Below are positions 6,371-13,406 of a DNA stretch of 15,145 nucleotides, one piece after another. Each line of letters begins with the position of its first letter. Position 1 is the first letter of the stretch. Location of the stretch: the NCBI GenBank assembly GCA_005885565.1, contig VAXK01000066.1:1-15145 (forward strand), read 5' to 3'. The notes below the pieces were generated by a model. The model was not told the DNA's origin, did not search any database, and saw only the letters and a list, made by a program, of their open reading frames with translations. The stretch is from Actinomycetota bacterium (GTDB taxonomy: Bacteria; Actinomycetota; Thermoleophilia; Gaiellales; Gaiellaceae). Position numbers and translations under genes: made by a program.

Positions 6371-6400
6371 AGTATAGCCAGGCTCCAGAGCAGTTCTCAG
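6371..6400 (-). promoter_or_regulatory. Probable rpsA promoter
   Basis: The minus strand has TATACT (6376-6371) 12 nt before the rpsA ATG. A weaker -35, CTGAGA (6400-6395, four of six matches), lies 18 bp upstream and overlaps the stop of the hydrolase gene. Most of the 38-bp intergenic gap is used. The untranslated leader would be only about 5 nt. Confidence 0.55.
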
Positions 6401-7224
6401 GCCGCCGATGCGGCTCGGAGAAAGCTCCGGACCGTGTCGAGATAGCGGTCCTGGGCCTCGACGAAGCTCATGTGGCCGGCGTTCGGGACGACGGCGAGCT
6501 CGCTGCCCTCGATGCCCTCGTGCAGGACGCGCGCGCCGCGCGTGGTCGTCGTCCGGTCGTGCTCGCCGACGACGACGAGCGTCGGGCGACGCACGGCCGC
6601 GAGCCGCGGGCGATAGTCGAAGTCGCCGTAGCCGATCTTCGCGAAGTGCCGCAGCACCTCGGGCGAGGCGACCGTCTCCTCGCCGTAGCCCGGCGGCGGC
6701 TCGCCGTGGAAGTGGAACGGCATCTGCACCCGCAGGAGCTCCTTCAGCTCCGCGTCGGTCTCGACGGTCTGCTCGTGCTCCCACGACTCTGCGATCGGCC
6801 GGCCGCGCTCGCCCATCGCCTCGAGCGAGGCCTCGACGTCGGCGAGCAGCGGCTCGCTCGCGTCGCCGCCGCCCGAGATCACGTACGCGGCGGCGGTGCC
6901 GACCTCGGTCGCGTGCCAGGTCGTCACGATCGCGCCGAAGGAATGGCCCAGAAGGGCGAAGCGGTCGAGCTCGAGCGCCTCGGCGAGCAGGTCGACGTCA
7001 CGCGCGAAGACCTCGAGCGAGACCGTCTCGGGGTCGACCCGCTCGCTCCGTCCCTGCCCGCGCTCGTCCACGTAGAGCAGGCGGAGCTCGTCGCCGAGCG
7101 GATCGAGCCAGGGTCGGAACATGGTGTGGTCGAGCCCCGGCCCGCCGTGAAGGACGATCAGCGGGAAGCCGCTTCCGACCTCCTCGACGAACATCTCGTA
7201 CCCGTCGGGGAGCCGAACCTGCAT
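6397..7224 (-). CDS. Alpha/beta hydrolase, proline iminopeptidase-like
   Basis: A 275-residue cytosolic alpha/beta-hydrolase fold enzyme. HGGPG at 26-30 is the oxyanion motif typical of prolyl aminopeptidases and related hydrolases. GHSFG at 93-97 gives the nucleophile Ser95. The acid is Asp223 in VVGEHD and the catalytic base His251 in PNAGHMSF. DERGQGRS (53-60) is also typical. The triad is complete, so an active esterase or peptidase is expected, but the natural substrate cannot be told from sequence. The start is ATG 7224, with TAGGGT 6 nt upstream and no Shine-Dalgarno, suggesting its own leaderless mRNA. It lies 16 bp after the GNAT gene and upstream of rpsA. Confidence 0.9.
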   Translation of the reverse strand: MQVRLPDGYEMFVEEVGSGFPLIVLHGGPGLDHTMFRPWLDPLGDELRLLYVDERGQGRSERVDPETVSLEVFARDVDLLAEALELDRFALLGHSFGAIVTTWHATEVGTAAAYVISGGGDASEPLLADVEASLEAMGERGRPIAESWEHEQTVETDAELKELLRVQMPFHFHGEPPPGYGEETVASPEVLRHFAKIGYGDFDYRPRLAAVRRPTLVVVGEHDRTTTTRGARVLHEGIEGSELAVVPNAGHMSFVEAQDRYLDTVRSFLRAASAA

Positions 7225-7230
7225 CCGCGA

Positions 7231-7236
7231 ACCCTA
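7231..7236 (-). promoter_or_regulatory. TAGGGT -10-like box 6 nt before the hydrolase ATG
   Basis: TAGGGT (7236-7231), then 6 nt, then ATG at 7224, with no ribosome-binding site. The spacing matches the leaderless promoters proposed for the RHH, polA and LarA-like genes. No convincing -35 was found. Confidence 0.45.
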
Positions 7237-7240
7237 CGTC

Positions 7241-7759
7241 TCAGCGATCGAGGCGGACGAGCACGTGGTCTCGACCGTCGGTTGGATCGTGGAACTCTCG
7301 GACTGCCTGGAAGCCCGCCTTCTCGAAGGCGCGGATCGAGGCCCCGTTACGAGCATCCGGCCCGGCGACGCAGGCGATCGTGGCCGGCTCCGCGAAGACG
7401 ACGTCGCAGACGAACGCCCGCAGCACCTCGGTGCCGAGGCCCTTGCCCGTCAGCTCTTCCTCGGCGACGAAGAGGTCGACGCCGGCCACCCCGTCGCCGA
7501 CCCTGACGACGCGCGCGTACTCAGGGTGGTCGGAGACGAGGTACGTCTCGACGAAACCGATCGGACGGCCGTCGAGCAGGACGAGGTAGTGGTCGGTCGG
7601 GTCGCGGCCCTCGATCGCCGGCCGGTAGTGCGCGACGACGTCCGCGTAGGTGCGGTGCTCGGTCCACCAGCGCCCCACGTGCTCACGCTGGAGCCATTCG
7701 TGCAACAGGCGAAGATCGCTCGCCTCGAGGGGCCGAAACCCGACGCGGCCGGCTTTCAC
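7241..7759 (-). CDS. GNAT acetyltransferase, AAC(6')-Ib-like
   Basis: A 172-residue GCN5-type N-acetyltransferase resembling aminoglycoside 6'-acetyltransferase AAC(6')-Ib along its length. HEWLQREHVGRWW (20-32) matches the N-terminal 'HEWL.R.H...WW' of that family. LVLLDGRPIGFVETY follows. GVDLFV then LTGKGLGTEVLRAFV (103-117) is the acetyl-CoA pyrophosphate loop, and PDARNGASIRAFEKAGF (134-150) is the usual C-terminal core. The region that is acidic in AAC(6')-Ib (GDGWWEEE) is replaced by SDHPEYARVVRVGDG, so the acceptor may not be an aminoglycoside. A siderophore, lysine or peptide amine is possible. The start is GTG 7759, with a purine-rich GGAAGGGG just upstream and a GTGA overlap with the membrane-protein gene. 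A TTG at 7771 is a less likely alternative. Third gene of the polA operon. Confidence 0.88.
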   Translation of the reverse strand: MKAGRVGFRPLEASDLRLLHEWLQREHVGRWWTEHRTYADVVAHYRPAIEGRDPTDHYLVLLDGRPIGFVETYLVSDHPEYARVVRVGDGVAGVDLFVAEEELTGKGLGTEVLRAFVCDVVFAEPATIACVAGPDARNGASIRAFEKAGFQAVREFHDPTDGRDHVLVRLDR

Positions 7760-8487
7760 GCCCCTTCCCAAACGGAACGCCAGCGCACGACGTCCTCATG
7801 GATTACCGGCCGCTCGGGGTCCGTGAGGCGGTAATAGACGACGCTCAGCACGTGCGCCTCGAACGGCGCGGTCAAGGAACTCCAGAGGAACGAGAAGAGG
7901 ATCGCAGGGACCGGCCCTTCCGGCAGAGCGAAGTAGATGATCAGGTTCGACGAGCCGGCCAGGAGGACGAAGGTAGCCACGACGATCCACATCACCTCCC
8001 AGGTGCGGCCCCCGACCGTTGCGCGCGACTTGTCCAAGGCATCGGACGCGCTTTCGCCCTCCAGCACGACGAACGGCGCCATGAGCGACCAACGCGCGGC
8101 GGCGAGGAGTCCAGGGGCGATGAGGAGGAGCAGGCCGAAAGAGATCCCCAGGGAGTAGATGATCGAGGCCCAGAAGAGCGGCCAGAAACGCCTGCGCGCC
8201 GTTTCGTAGAGAGCCCCGATGGGCCGTGCCGGACGGCCTGCATGGATGTTCCGGACGATCTCGATGAGGGCCCCCTGCACGAATACCGGAGCGGCGAGGT
8301 CGAGAAGAAACGAGAGGATCCCGAACCCGATCGCAATGCCGCGACCCGAAACATGATCGCCGGCGACGTCCACGAGCGCGACGGCGCCGAAGACGATCGC
8401 GCCCGTGAGCACGGTCCGGCGAAGGAGCAAGCGATAGATGCGCCACGCATCGCGGTAGACGTCGCCGATGCGTAGCCCGGCGGTCAG
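7756..8487 (-). CDS. Five-helix membrane protein (GPDPase_memb/DUF-type), apparent CTG start
   Basis: A 243-residue integral membrane protein with about five hydrophobic segments (near residues 25-45, 52-75, 108-135, 165-185 and 190-215). It resembles the membrane domain found fused to glycerophosphodiester phosphodiesterases and in many stand-alone actinobacterial proteins. A long cytoplasmic loop contains GESASDALDKSRATVGG, typical of that group. No catalytic domain is present and the role is unknown. The first canonical start, TTG 8430, would remove the conserved amphipathic beginning RIGDVYRDAWRIYR. That stretch is encoded in frame upstream but contains no ATG, GTG or TTG. CTG at 8487 overlaps the polA stop as CTGA, the same geometry as the ATGA/GTGA junctions elsewhere here. 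I use that start, with moderate confidence. It is followed by the GNAT gene with a GTGA overlap. Confidence 0.8.
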   Translation of the reverse strand: MTAGLRIGDVYRDAWRIYRLLLRRTVLTGAIVFGAVALVDVAGDHVSGRGIAIGFGILSFLLDLAAPVFVQGALIEIVRNIHAGRPARPIGALYETARRRFWPLFWASIIYSLGISFGLLLLIAPGLLAAARWSLMAPFVVLEGESASDALDKSRATVGGRTWEVMWIVVATFVLLAGSSNLIIYFALPEGPVPAILFSFLWSSLTAPFEAHVLSVVYYRLTDPERPVIHEDVVRWRSVWEGA

Positions 8488-11060
8488 CTCTTCGCGTCGT
8501 TCCAGGCGTCACCTACGCCGACGTCGACGGCGAGCGGCGGATCGAGCGGGAAGGCGCTCACCATCTCCTTGCGGACGAGCTCGCGCACCGGGCCGACCTC
8601 CGCATCCGGCACCTCGAGCAGGAGCTCGTCGTGCACTTGGAGGACGAGCCGCGCCGACCGCCCCTCGTCGCGCAGGCGGCGGTGGATCGCCACCATCGCC
8701 ACCTTGATGATGTCCGCCTGCGAGCCCTGCATGATCGAGTTCACCGCGAGGCGCTCGCCGAGGGAGCGCGTCTGCCGGTTCGAGGCGCGGATCTCGGGCA
8801 CCGGCCGGCGGCGGCCGAGCAGCGTCGTGACGTAGCCGTCGCGCGTCGCCTGCTCGATCGTCCGCTGGATGAAGTCCTGCACGTGGGGGAAGCGCGCGAG
8901 GTAGGCGTCGATGTACTCCTGCGCCTCCTCGCGCGGGATCTCGAGGTTCTCCGAGAGCCCGAAGGCGGAGATCCCGTAGACGATCCCGAAGTTGATCATC
9001 TTCGCGATCGCGCGCTCGCCCGTCGTCAGCGTCGCCGGGTCCTTGCCGAGCACCTCCGCGGCGGTCGCGCGGTGGATGTCGTCGCCGCGGGCGAAGGCCT
9101 CGCGCAGCTTCGGCTCGCCCGAGACGTGGGCGAGGATCCGCAGCTCCACCTGCGAGTAGTCGGCGGAGAGCAGGCGGTACCCGGGCTCGGCGACGAAGGC
9201 GGAGCGAATCTCGCGGCCGAGCTCGGTCCGGATCGGGATCGCCTGCAGGTTCGGGTTCGACGTCGAGAGGCGGCCCGTCGCGGCCACCGTCTGGTTGAAC
9301 GTGGTGTGCAGCCGCCGGTCCGCCTCCGAGATAAGGCTCGGCAGCGGCTCGAGGTAGGTGTTCAGGAGCTTCGAGTACTCGCGCCACTCCTCGATCACGC
9401 CGACGATCTCGTGGTCGCCGCGGATCGTGCGAAGGACGCGCGTATCGGTCGAGTACCCGGTCTTGCCCTTCCGGCCGGGCGTGAGCTCGAGCTTCTCGAA
9501 GAGGATGCGTGCCACCTGCTGCGTCGAGCCGAGCATGAACTCCTGGCCCGCGAGCTCGTACGCGCGCGCCTCGAGCTCCTCGAGCCGGTCGCGGAGCCGT
9601 GCCGTGATCTCGCCCATCCGGTAGTCGTCGATCCGGACTCCCGCGTCCTCCATCGACGCGAGCACCGCGGCCAGCGGGAGCTCGATGTCGTCGTAGAGCC
9701 GCTCCGAGCCCCGCTCCCGCACCCGCTCGCGCATCGGGCCGGCGAGCCGCCTCGCCGACTCCGTATGACGGACGAGGGCCGTCGTCTCCTCGTCGGCGGG
9801 CGGGCTCGGCACCGGGACGAGCCCGTACTCCTCGGCCAGCTCGTCCAGGTCGTACTGCGAGCGCGACGGCTCGATGAGGTACGCCGCGATCATGGTGTCG
9901 TCGGCCGGCTGCATCGTCAGCCGCGGCAGCGACTTGAAGTCGTGCGCGACGATCTCGGCGTCCCGGAGCCGCGCCTCGAGCTCGGGCCGCCACTCGCCCA
10001 CGACAACACCCTCGTCGGTCGCGATCGCGAAGCGTCCGTCCTCGATCGCGAGCCCGACTCGCCGGAGGGACAGACCCTCCAGCGTGCCCTCCCGCCACTC
10101 GACCTCCGTGCCCTCGACCCGCATCGGCGCGGCCGGAAGCGCCTCGTCGAGCTCGTCGACGCGGCCGAGGAGGTTCCGGAACTCGAAGCGCCTGAACATC
10201 TCCTTGAGCTGTCCCCGGTCGGGCGGGGCGAGGACGAGCTCGGACGGGTCGCAGTCGATGTCGAGGTCGCGCCGCATCGTCGCGAGCTCCTTCGAGACGA
10301 GCGCCTGCTCGGCGTTCTCCCTGATGCTCTTCGCACGCGCGGGCGAGAGCTCGTCGACGTGCTCGAGCACGCCCTCGAGCGACCCGTACTGCGCGACGAG
10401 CTGCCCCGCGGTCTTGTCGCCGATCCCGGGGATGCCGGGGATATTGTCCGAGGTATCGCCTTTGAGGCCGATGAAGTCGGGCACGCGCTCGGGCGGGATC
10501 CCGTAGCGCGCCTCGACCCGCTCCGGCGTGTAGACGTTGACGTCGGAGACACCGCGCGGCGTCATCATCAGGCAGACGTTCTCGGAGACGAGCTGGAACG
10601 CGTCGCGATCGGTGGAGACGACGCACGTCTTGACGCCGGCCTCGTCCGCGCGGGACGCGAGCGTGGCGATCACGTCGTCCGCCTCCCAGCCCTCGAACTC
10701 GAGGTTGCGGTAGCCGAAGGCCTCGACGATCGGCCGGAAGTACGGGAACTGCTCGCGCAGGAGATCCGGCATCGGCCGCCGCTCGGACTTGTACTCCTCG
10801 GACAGCTCCGTCCGGTGCACGGGGCGGGTGTCCCACGCGACGGCGACGCCCTTCGGCCGGTAGTCCGAGAGCAGCTTGAAGAGCATGTTCGTGAAGCCGA
10901 GCAGCGCGTTCGTGGAGAAGCCCTCGCTCGTCGCGAGCTCCTCCGGGAGCGCGAAGAAGGCGCGGTAGGCGAGGTTGTTGCCGTCGACGAGGAAGAGCTC
11001 GGCCTCGCGCGCGGGCGCGTCGTCGAGCTGGAGCTCGGCTCCCGTGAGGGTCTTCGGCAT
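8484..11060 (-). CDS. polA: DNA polymerase I
   Basis: An 858-residue DNA polymerase I for lagging-strand processing and repair. The N-terminal 5' nuclease (about 1-300) is intact: FLVDGNN, EADDV, STDRDAFQL and GLKGDTSDNIPGIPGIGDKTA, the last including the helix-hairpin-helix. The middle domain lacks the acidic proofreading residues: there is no 'DTET' motif I, and the 'A.D...' motif III position reads HTESARRL. It should therefore have no 3'-5' exonuclease, as in Taq polymerase and many actinobacteria. The polymerase domain has motif A (ADYSQVELR, Asp634), motif B (KMINFGIVYG, Lys687, Tyr695) and motif C (QVHDE, Asp811). The Phe in NFG predicts normal discrimination against dideoxynucleotides. 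The frame continues to 11258, but ATG 11060 (MPKTLTGAEL) is the sensible start, 7 nt below TAGAGT. First gene of an operon with the membrane protein and GNAT genes. Confidence 0.97.
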   Translation of the reverse strand: MPKTLTGAELQLDDAPAREAELFLVDGNNLAYRAFFALPEELATSEGFSTNALLGFTNMLFKLLSDYRPKGVAVAWDTRPVHRTELSEEYKSERRPMPDLLREQFPYFRPIVEAFGYRNLEFEGWEADDVIATLASRADEAGVKTCVVSTDRDAFQLVSENVCLMMTPRGVSDVNVYTPERVEARYGIPPERVPDFIGLKGDTSDNIPGIPGIGDKTAGQLVAQYGSLEGVLEHVDELSPARAKSIRENAEQALVSKELATMRRDLDIDCDPSELVLAPPDRGQLKEMFRRFEFRNLLGRVDELDEALPAAPMRVEGTEVEWREGTLEGLSLRRVGLAIEDGRFAIATDEGVVVGEWRPELEARLRDAEIVAHDFKSLPRLTMQPADDTMIAAYLIEPSRSQYDLDELAEEYGLVPVPSPPADEETTALVRHTESARRLAGPMRERVRERGSERLYDDIELPLAAVLASMEDAGVRIDDYRMGEITARLRDRLEELEARAYELAGQEFMLGSTQQVARILFEKLELTPGRKGKTGYSTDTRVLRTIRGDHEIVGVIEEWREYSKLLNTYLEPLPSLISEADRRLHTTFNQTVAATGRLSTSNPNLQAIPIRTELGREIRSAFVAEPGYRLLSADYSQVELRILAHVSGEPKLREAFARGDDIHRATAAEVLGKDPATLTTGERAIAKMINFGIVYGISAFGLSENLEIPREEAQEYIDAYLARFPHVQDFIQRTIEQATRDGYVTTLLGRRRPVPEIRASNRQTRSLGERLAVNSIMQGSQADIIKVAMVAIHRRLRDEGRSARLVLQVHDELLLEVPDAEVGPVRELVRKEMVSAFPLDPPLAVDVGVGDAWNDAKS

Positions 11061-11067
11061 CCCTGCA

Positions 11068-11073
11068 ACTCTA
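11068..11073 (-). promoter_or_regulatory. TAGAGT -10-like box of polA
   Basis: TAGAGT (11073-11068), then 7 nt, then the polA ATG, with no usable Shine-Dalgarno in between. A leaderless polA mRNA is implied. The -35 region would fall on the -10 of the divergent gene; no consensus -35 is visible. Confidence 0.5.
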
Positions 11074-11092
11074 GTGCCGCCCGCCCAGCGCA

Positions 11093-11098
11093 TAGCGT
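11093..11098 (+). promoter_or_regulatory. TAGCGT -10-like box of the LarA-like gene
   Basis: TAGCGT at 11093-11098, then 6 nt, then the ATG at 11105. It is the mirror counterpart of the polA box within a 44-bp divergent gap. The two promoters must share DNA, so they probably compete. Confidence 0.5.
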
Positions 11099-11104
11099 GT
11101 CGGG

Positions 11105-12583
11105 ATGCCGCGGGTTCCGCTCCTCTCGGGCACGCGTCTCGTCGTCGCGAACGCCGGCGACGGCGACGTCGTGCTGCGCCCGCCGGCGCCCAGGGAGGCG
11201 CTCGCCGACGTGGCCGCGGCCGTGCGCGAAGCGCTCCGCTTCCCGCTCGAGGGGCCACCGCTCGCAGAGCTCGCGCGCGGGACGCGGCGGGCGACGATCG
11301 TCGTCGAGTCGCCCGCGCTGCCGATTCCCGGCGCCGAGCGCGACCCGCGGCAGCTCGCGATCGGCGCGGCCGTCGACGAGCTCGAGCGGCTCGGCGTCCC
11401 GAGCGGCTACCAGACGATCCTCGTCGCCGGCGGGCTCGCGCGTCGCGCCGGCCAGCGGGAGCTTGCCGCGCTCGTCACGCCCGACTTCGCGCGCCGGTTC
11501 CACGGCCACGTGGCCGTGCACGACGCCGAGGATCCCGGGCTCGTCGACGTCGGCTCGGCGCGCGTCCACCCCGCGCTCGTCGAGACGGATCTCGTCGTCG
11601 CAGTGACGGCCGCCGAGACCGTGCTGCACGGCGGCGCGGGCGCGCTCCTCGCGGCGACCGGCGCGGAGACGGTCGCGGCGGCGAGCGGCGGCGAGTCGCT
11701 CCTCGAGACGGCAGGCTCGGAGGGCTGGCAGGCGGCGAGCGCGCTCGAGCGAGGGCTCGCGGGCCGGGTCCCGCTCCTCGGCGTGTCGCTCGTGCTCAAC
11801 CACCCGCGCGTCTCCGGCGCGCTCCAGGGGTACCCGTACGACGCGGCGGCCGTCGAGAGGGTCGCGCGCTCGCCGCTCCGGCGGCTCTTCGGCCTCGCGC
11901 CGGGGCCGCTCCGCGCGCGCGTGCTGCGCTCGCTCCCGCTCGAGCTGAGTGCCGCCGCGGCCTTCGCCGGGCCGCCGTCGGTCGCCCATGCGGAGGCGCT
12001 GCTCCGAGGCGTCGAGCTGCGCGGAGCGGACCTCGCAGGCCGGCTGGACGCGATCTGCATCGGCATCCCGCGCGCGACGCCGTACCTGCCCCGCGAGCGG
12101 CCGAACCCGCTCCTCGCCGCCTACCTCGGGCTCGGGCTCGCCCTCCGCCTGTGGCGCGACTCGTTCCCGCTCGCGCCCGGGGGTACGGCGATCCTGCTCC
12201 ACCGCTTCCTCCGCCACTTCACGCACCCGACGCAGCACCCATACCGGGCGATCTTCTACGCGGCGCGAAGCGGCGGCGGGCTCGACGCGGCCGAGGAGGC
12301 GGCCGCGCGCGACGAGCGGGCGGTCGAGGCCTACCGCTCCGGGCGGGCCTGCCACCCGCTGGCGCCCTTCGCGGAGTGGGCCGCGTGTCGCCCGGCGCTC
12401 GACCGTCTCGGCGCGGTCGTCGTCGCCGGGTGCCGCGACGCCGTCGCCGCCCGGCAGCTCGGGTTCGTGCCCGCCCACGGGCTCGGCGCCGCGCTCGAGA
12501 TGGCGAGCGGCCGGGCGGGCCGGCCGCCCCGCGTCGGGTACCTCCTCGCTCCTCCCTATTTTCCGCTGCGAGTTACACCATGA
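11105..12583 (+). CDS. Degenerate LarA-like (DUF2088) protein
   Basis: A 492-residue protein with the N-terminal Rossmann-like layout of the LarA/DUF2088 nickel-dependent racemase family. RRATIVVESPALPIPG (61-76) stands where LarA has 'DxTRP', ERLGVPSGYQTILVAGGLAR (94-113) matches the 'GhHR' region, and VETDLVVAVTAAETVLHGGAGA (159-180) matches the 'eaDlvI..G.i.pH..AG' segment. His175 is kept. The TRP motif, the 'GLHR' histidine (replaced in GGLARR) and the lysine that in LarA carries the nickel-pincer cofactor (expected about residue 185) are absent. The C-terminal half (LDAICIGIPRATPYL, LLHRFLRHFTHPTQHPY) is conserved-looking but unknown to me. It is probably not a racemase. Starts at ATG 11105, probably leaderless, divergent from polA. 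Followed by the Apd1-like gene across a 43-bp gap. Confidence 0.8.
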   Translation: MPRVPLLSGTRLVVANAGDGDVVLRPPAPREALADVAAAVREALRFPLEGPPLAELARGTRRATIVVESPALPIPGAERDPRQLAIGAAVDELERLGVPSGYQTILVAGGLARRAGQRELAALVTPDFARRFHGHVAVHDAEDPGLVDVGSARVHPALVETDLVVAVTAAETVLHGGAGALLAATGAETVAAASGGESLLETAGSEGWQAASALERGLAGRVPLLGVSLVLNHPRVSGALQGYPYDAAAVERVARSPLRRLFGLAPGPLRARVLRSLPLELSAAAAFAGPPSVAHAEALLRGVELRGADLAGRLDAICIGIPRATPYLPRERPNPLLAAYLGLGLALRLWRDSFPLAPGGTAILLHRFLRHFTHPTQHPYRAIFYAARSGGGLDAAEEAAARDERAVEAYRSGRACHPLAPFAEWAACRPALDRLGAVVVAGCRDAVAARQLGFVPAHGLGAALEMASGRAGRPPRVGYLLAPPYFPLRVTP

Positions 12584-12630
12584 TTGGCCCCGACCGGTCG
12601 TTCCAGACGGAGGCGCGGGTTACCGCATGA
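12580..12630 (+). other. 16-codon micro-ORF bridging two genes by ATGA overlaps
   Basis: ATG at 12580 overlaps the TGA of the LarA-like gene (ATGA). The frame runs 16 codons (MIGPDRSFQTEARVTA) and its TGA overlaps the ATG of the next gene (ATGA at 12627-12630). It fills the entire 43-bp intergenic gap. A GGAGG at 12609-12613 lies 13 nt before the downstream ATG, which is far. It may carry ribosomes from one gene to the next, or be chance. Confidence 0.35.
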
Positions 12631-13406
12631 GGTGCTCGGAGCTCTCGGTCGCGCTCGGCGAGCCGCTGCACGCCACCGCGCCCTTCGCCCGTAGATGGCT
12701 GCTGATCGAGGAGCCGAGGGCGTGGGGCCGTGACGCCGTCGCCGAGGCGGGCTTCGGAGCGCTGGAGGCACGCGGCAAGCAAGAGGGCGTCCGCGTCGGC
12801 CTCGTCCGGCCGTTCCGCCGCCGTGGAGCCGTGCCGCGCCGCGTCTTCCGCGTCTCCTGCGTCCCGCCGGAGCCGTTCGTCGAGCTCCTCCCGGAGCCGG
12901 ACCTCGACGCGCGCGGCGAGCGGGTCGAGGGGCCGCTCTACCTCGTATGCACGAACGGGCGGCGCGACGGCTGCTGTGGGCGGGCCGGCCGGGAGCTGGC
13001 GCGCGCGCTCGCACCCGAGCTCGGCGATCGGCTGTGGGAGACCTCCCACATCGGCGGCCACCGCTTCGCGCCGAACCTCGTCTGCCTCCCGGAGGGCCTC
13101 GTCTACGGGCGCCTCGACGTTGAAGCGACCCGCCGCGTCGTCGCCGACCACCGGGAGGGTCGCATCGTCCTCGAGCACTTCCGCGGTCGCTCGGCGCTCG
13201 AGCCCGAGGCGCAGGCGGCGGACTTCTTCGCGCGCGGCGAGACCGGGCGGCTGCGGATCGACGACGATCCCGCGTCCGAGCTCGACGTGCGCGTCGAGCC
13301 CGTCCCGCTCGACCCGCCGCGCCCCGAGTCGTGCGGCGGCGAGCCGAAGCGGCCGACGGCGTGGCGGCGCAGCGGCACCGGGGCCTCGCTGAAAAGGGCC
13401 TGTTAG
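12627..13406 (+). CDS. Sucrase/ferredoxin-like (Apd1-type) [2Fe-2S] protein
   Basis: A 259-residue protein of the Suc_Fer-like family, thioredoxin-like in fold. VCTNGRRDGCCGRAGRELARAL (107-128) supplies Cys108 and Cys117, nine residues apart. ETSHIGGHRFAPN (138-150) supplies His141 and His145, four apart. The same C-x8-C and H-x3-H spacing binds a bis-histidinyl, non-Rieske [2Fe-2S] cluster in yeast Apd1, so a redox or electron-transfer role is expected. The physiological partner in bacteria is unknown. The start is ATG 12627 (MRCSELSVALGEP), matching the usual beginning of the family. No strong Shine-Dalgarno; translation may be coupled to the LarA-like gene through a micro-ORF. Its TAG overlaps the livF stop codon on the other strand. 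Confidence 0.9.
   Translation: MRCSELSVALGEPLHATAPFARRWLLIEEPRAWGRDAVAEAGFGALEARGKQEGVRVGLVRPFRRRGAVPRRVFRVSCVPPEPFVELLPEPDLDARGERVEGPLYLVCTNGRRDGCCGRAGRELARALAPELGDRLWETSHIGGHRFAPNLVCLPEGLVYGRLDVEATRRVVADHREGRIVLEHFRGRSALEPEAQAADFFARGETGRLRIDDDPASELDVRVEPVPLDPPRPESCGGEPKRPTAWRRSGTGASLKRAC

Noticed and set aside
6359..6784. Longer rpsA frame starting at 6784
   Set aside because: The extension overlaps the hydrolase gene and does not resemble S1; ATG 6358 begins a normal S1 N-terminus below a promoter-like box.
11061..11258. Longer polA frame starting at 11258
   Set aside because: The extension is Arg/Ala-rich and runs through the divergent gene; ATG 11060 suits the FLVDGNN N-terminus.
8631..11606. 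A 991-codon open frame on the plus strand across polA
   Set aside because: It is antisense to a polA with all motifs, has Arg/Glu/Ala-rich low-complexity content and no recognisable domain. Long antisense frames are usual in GC-rich coding DNA.
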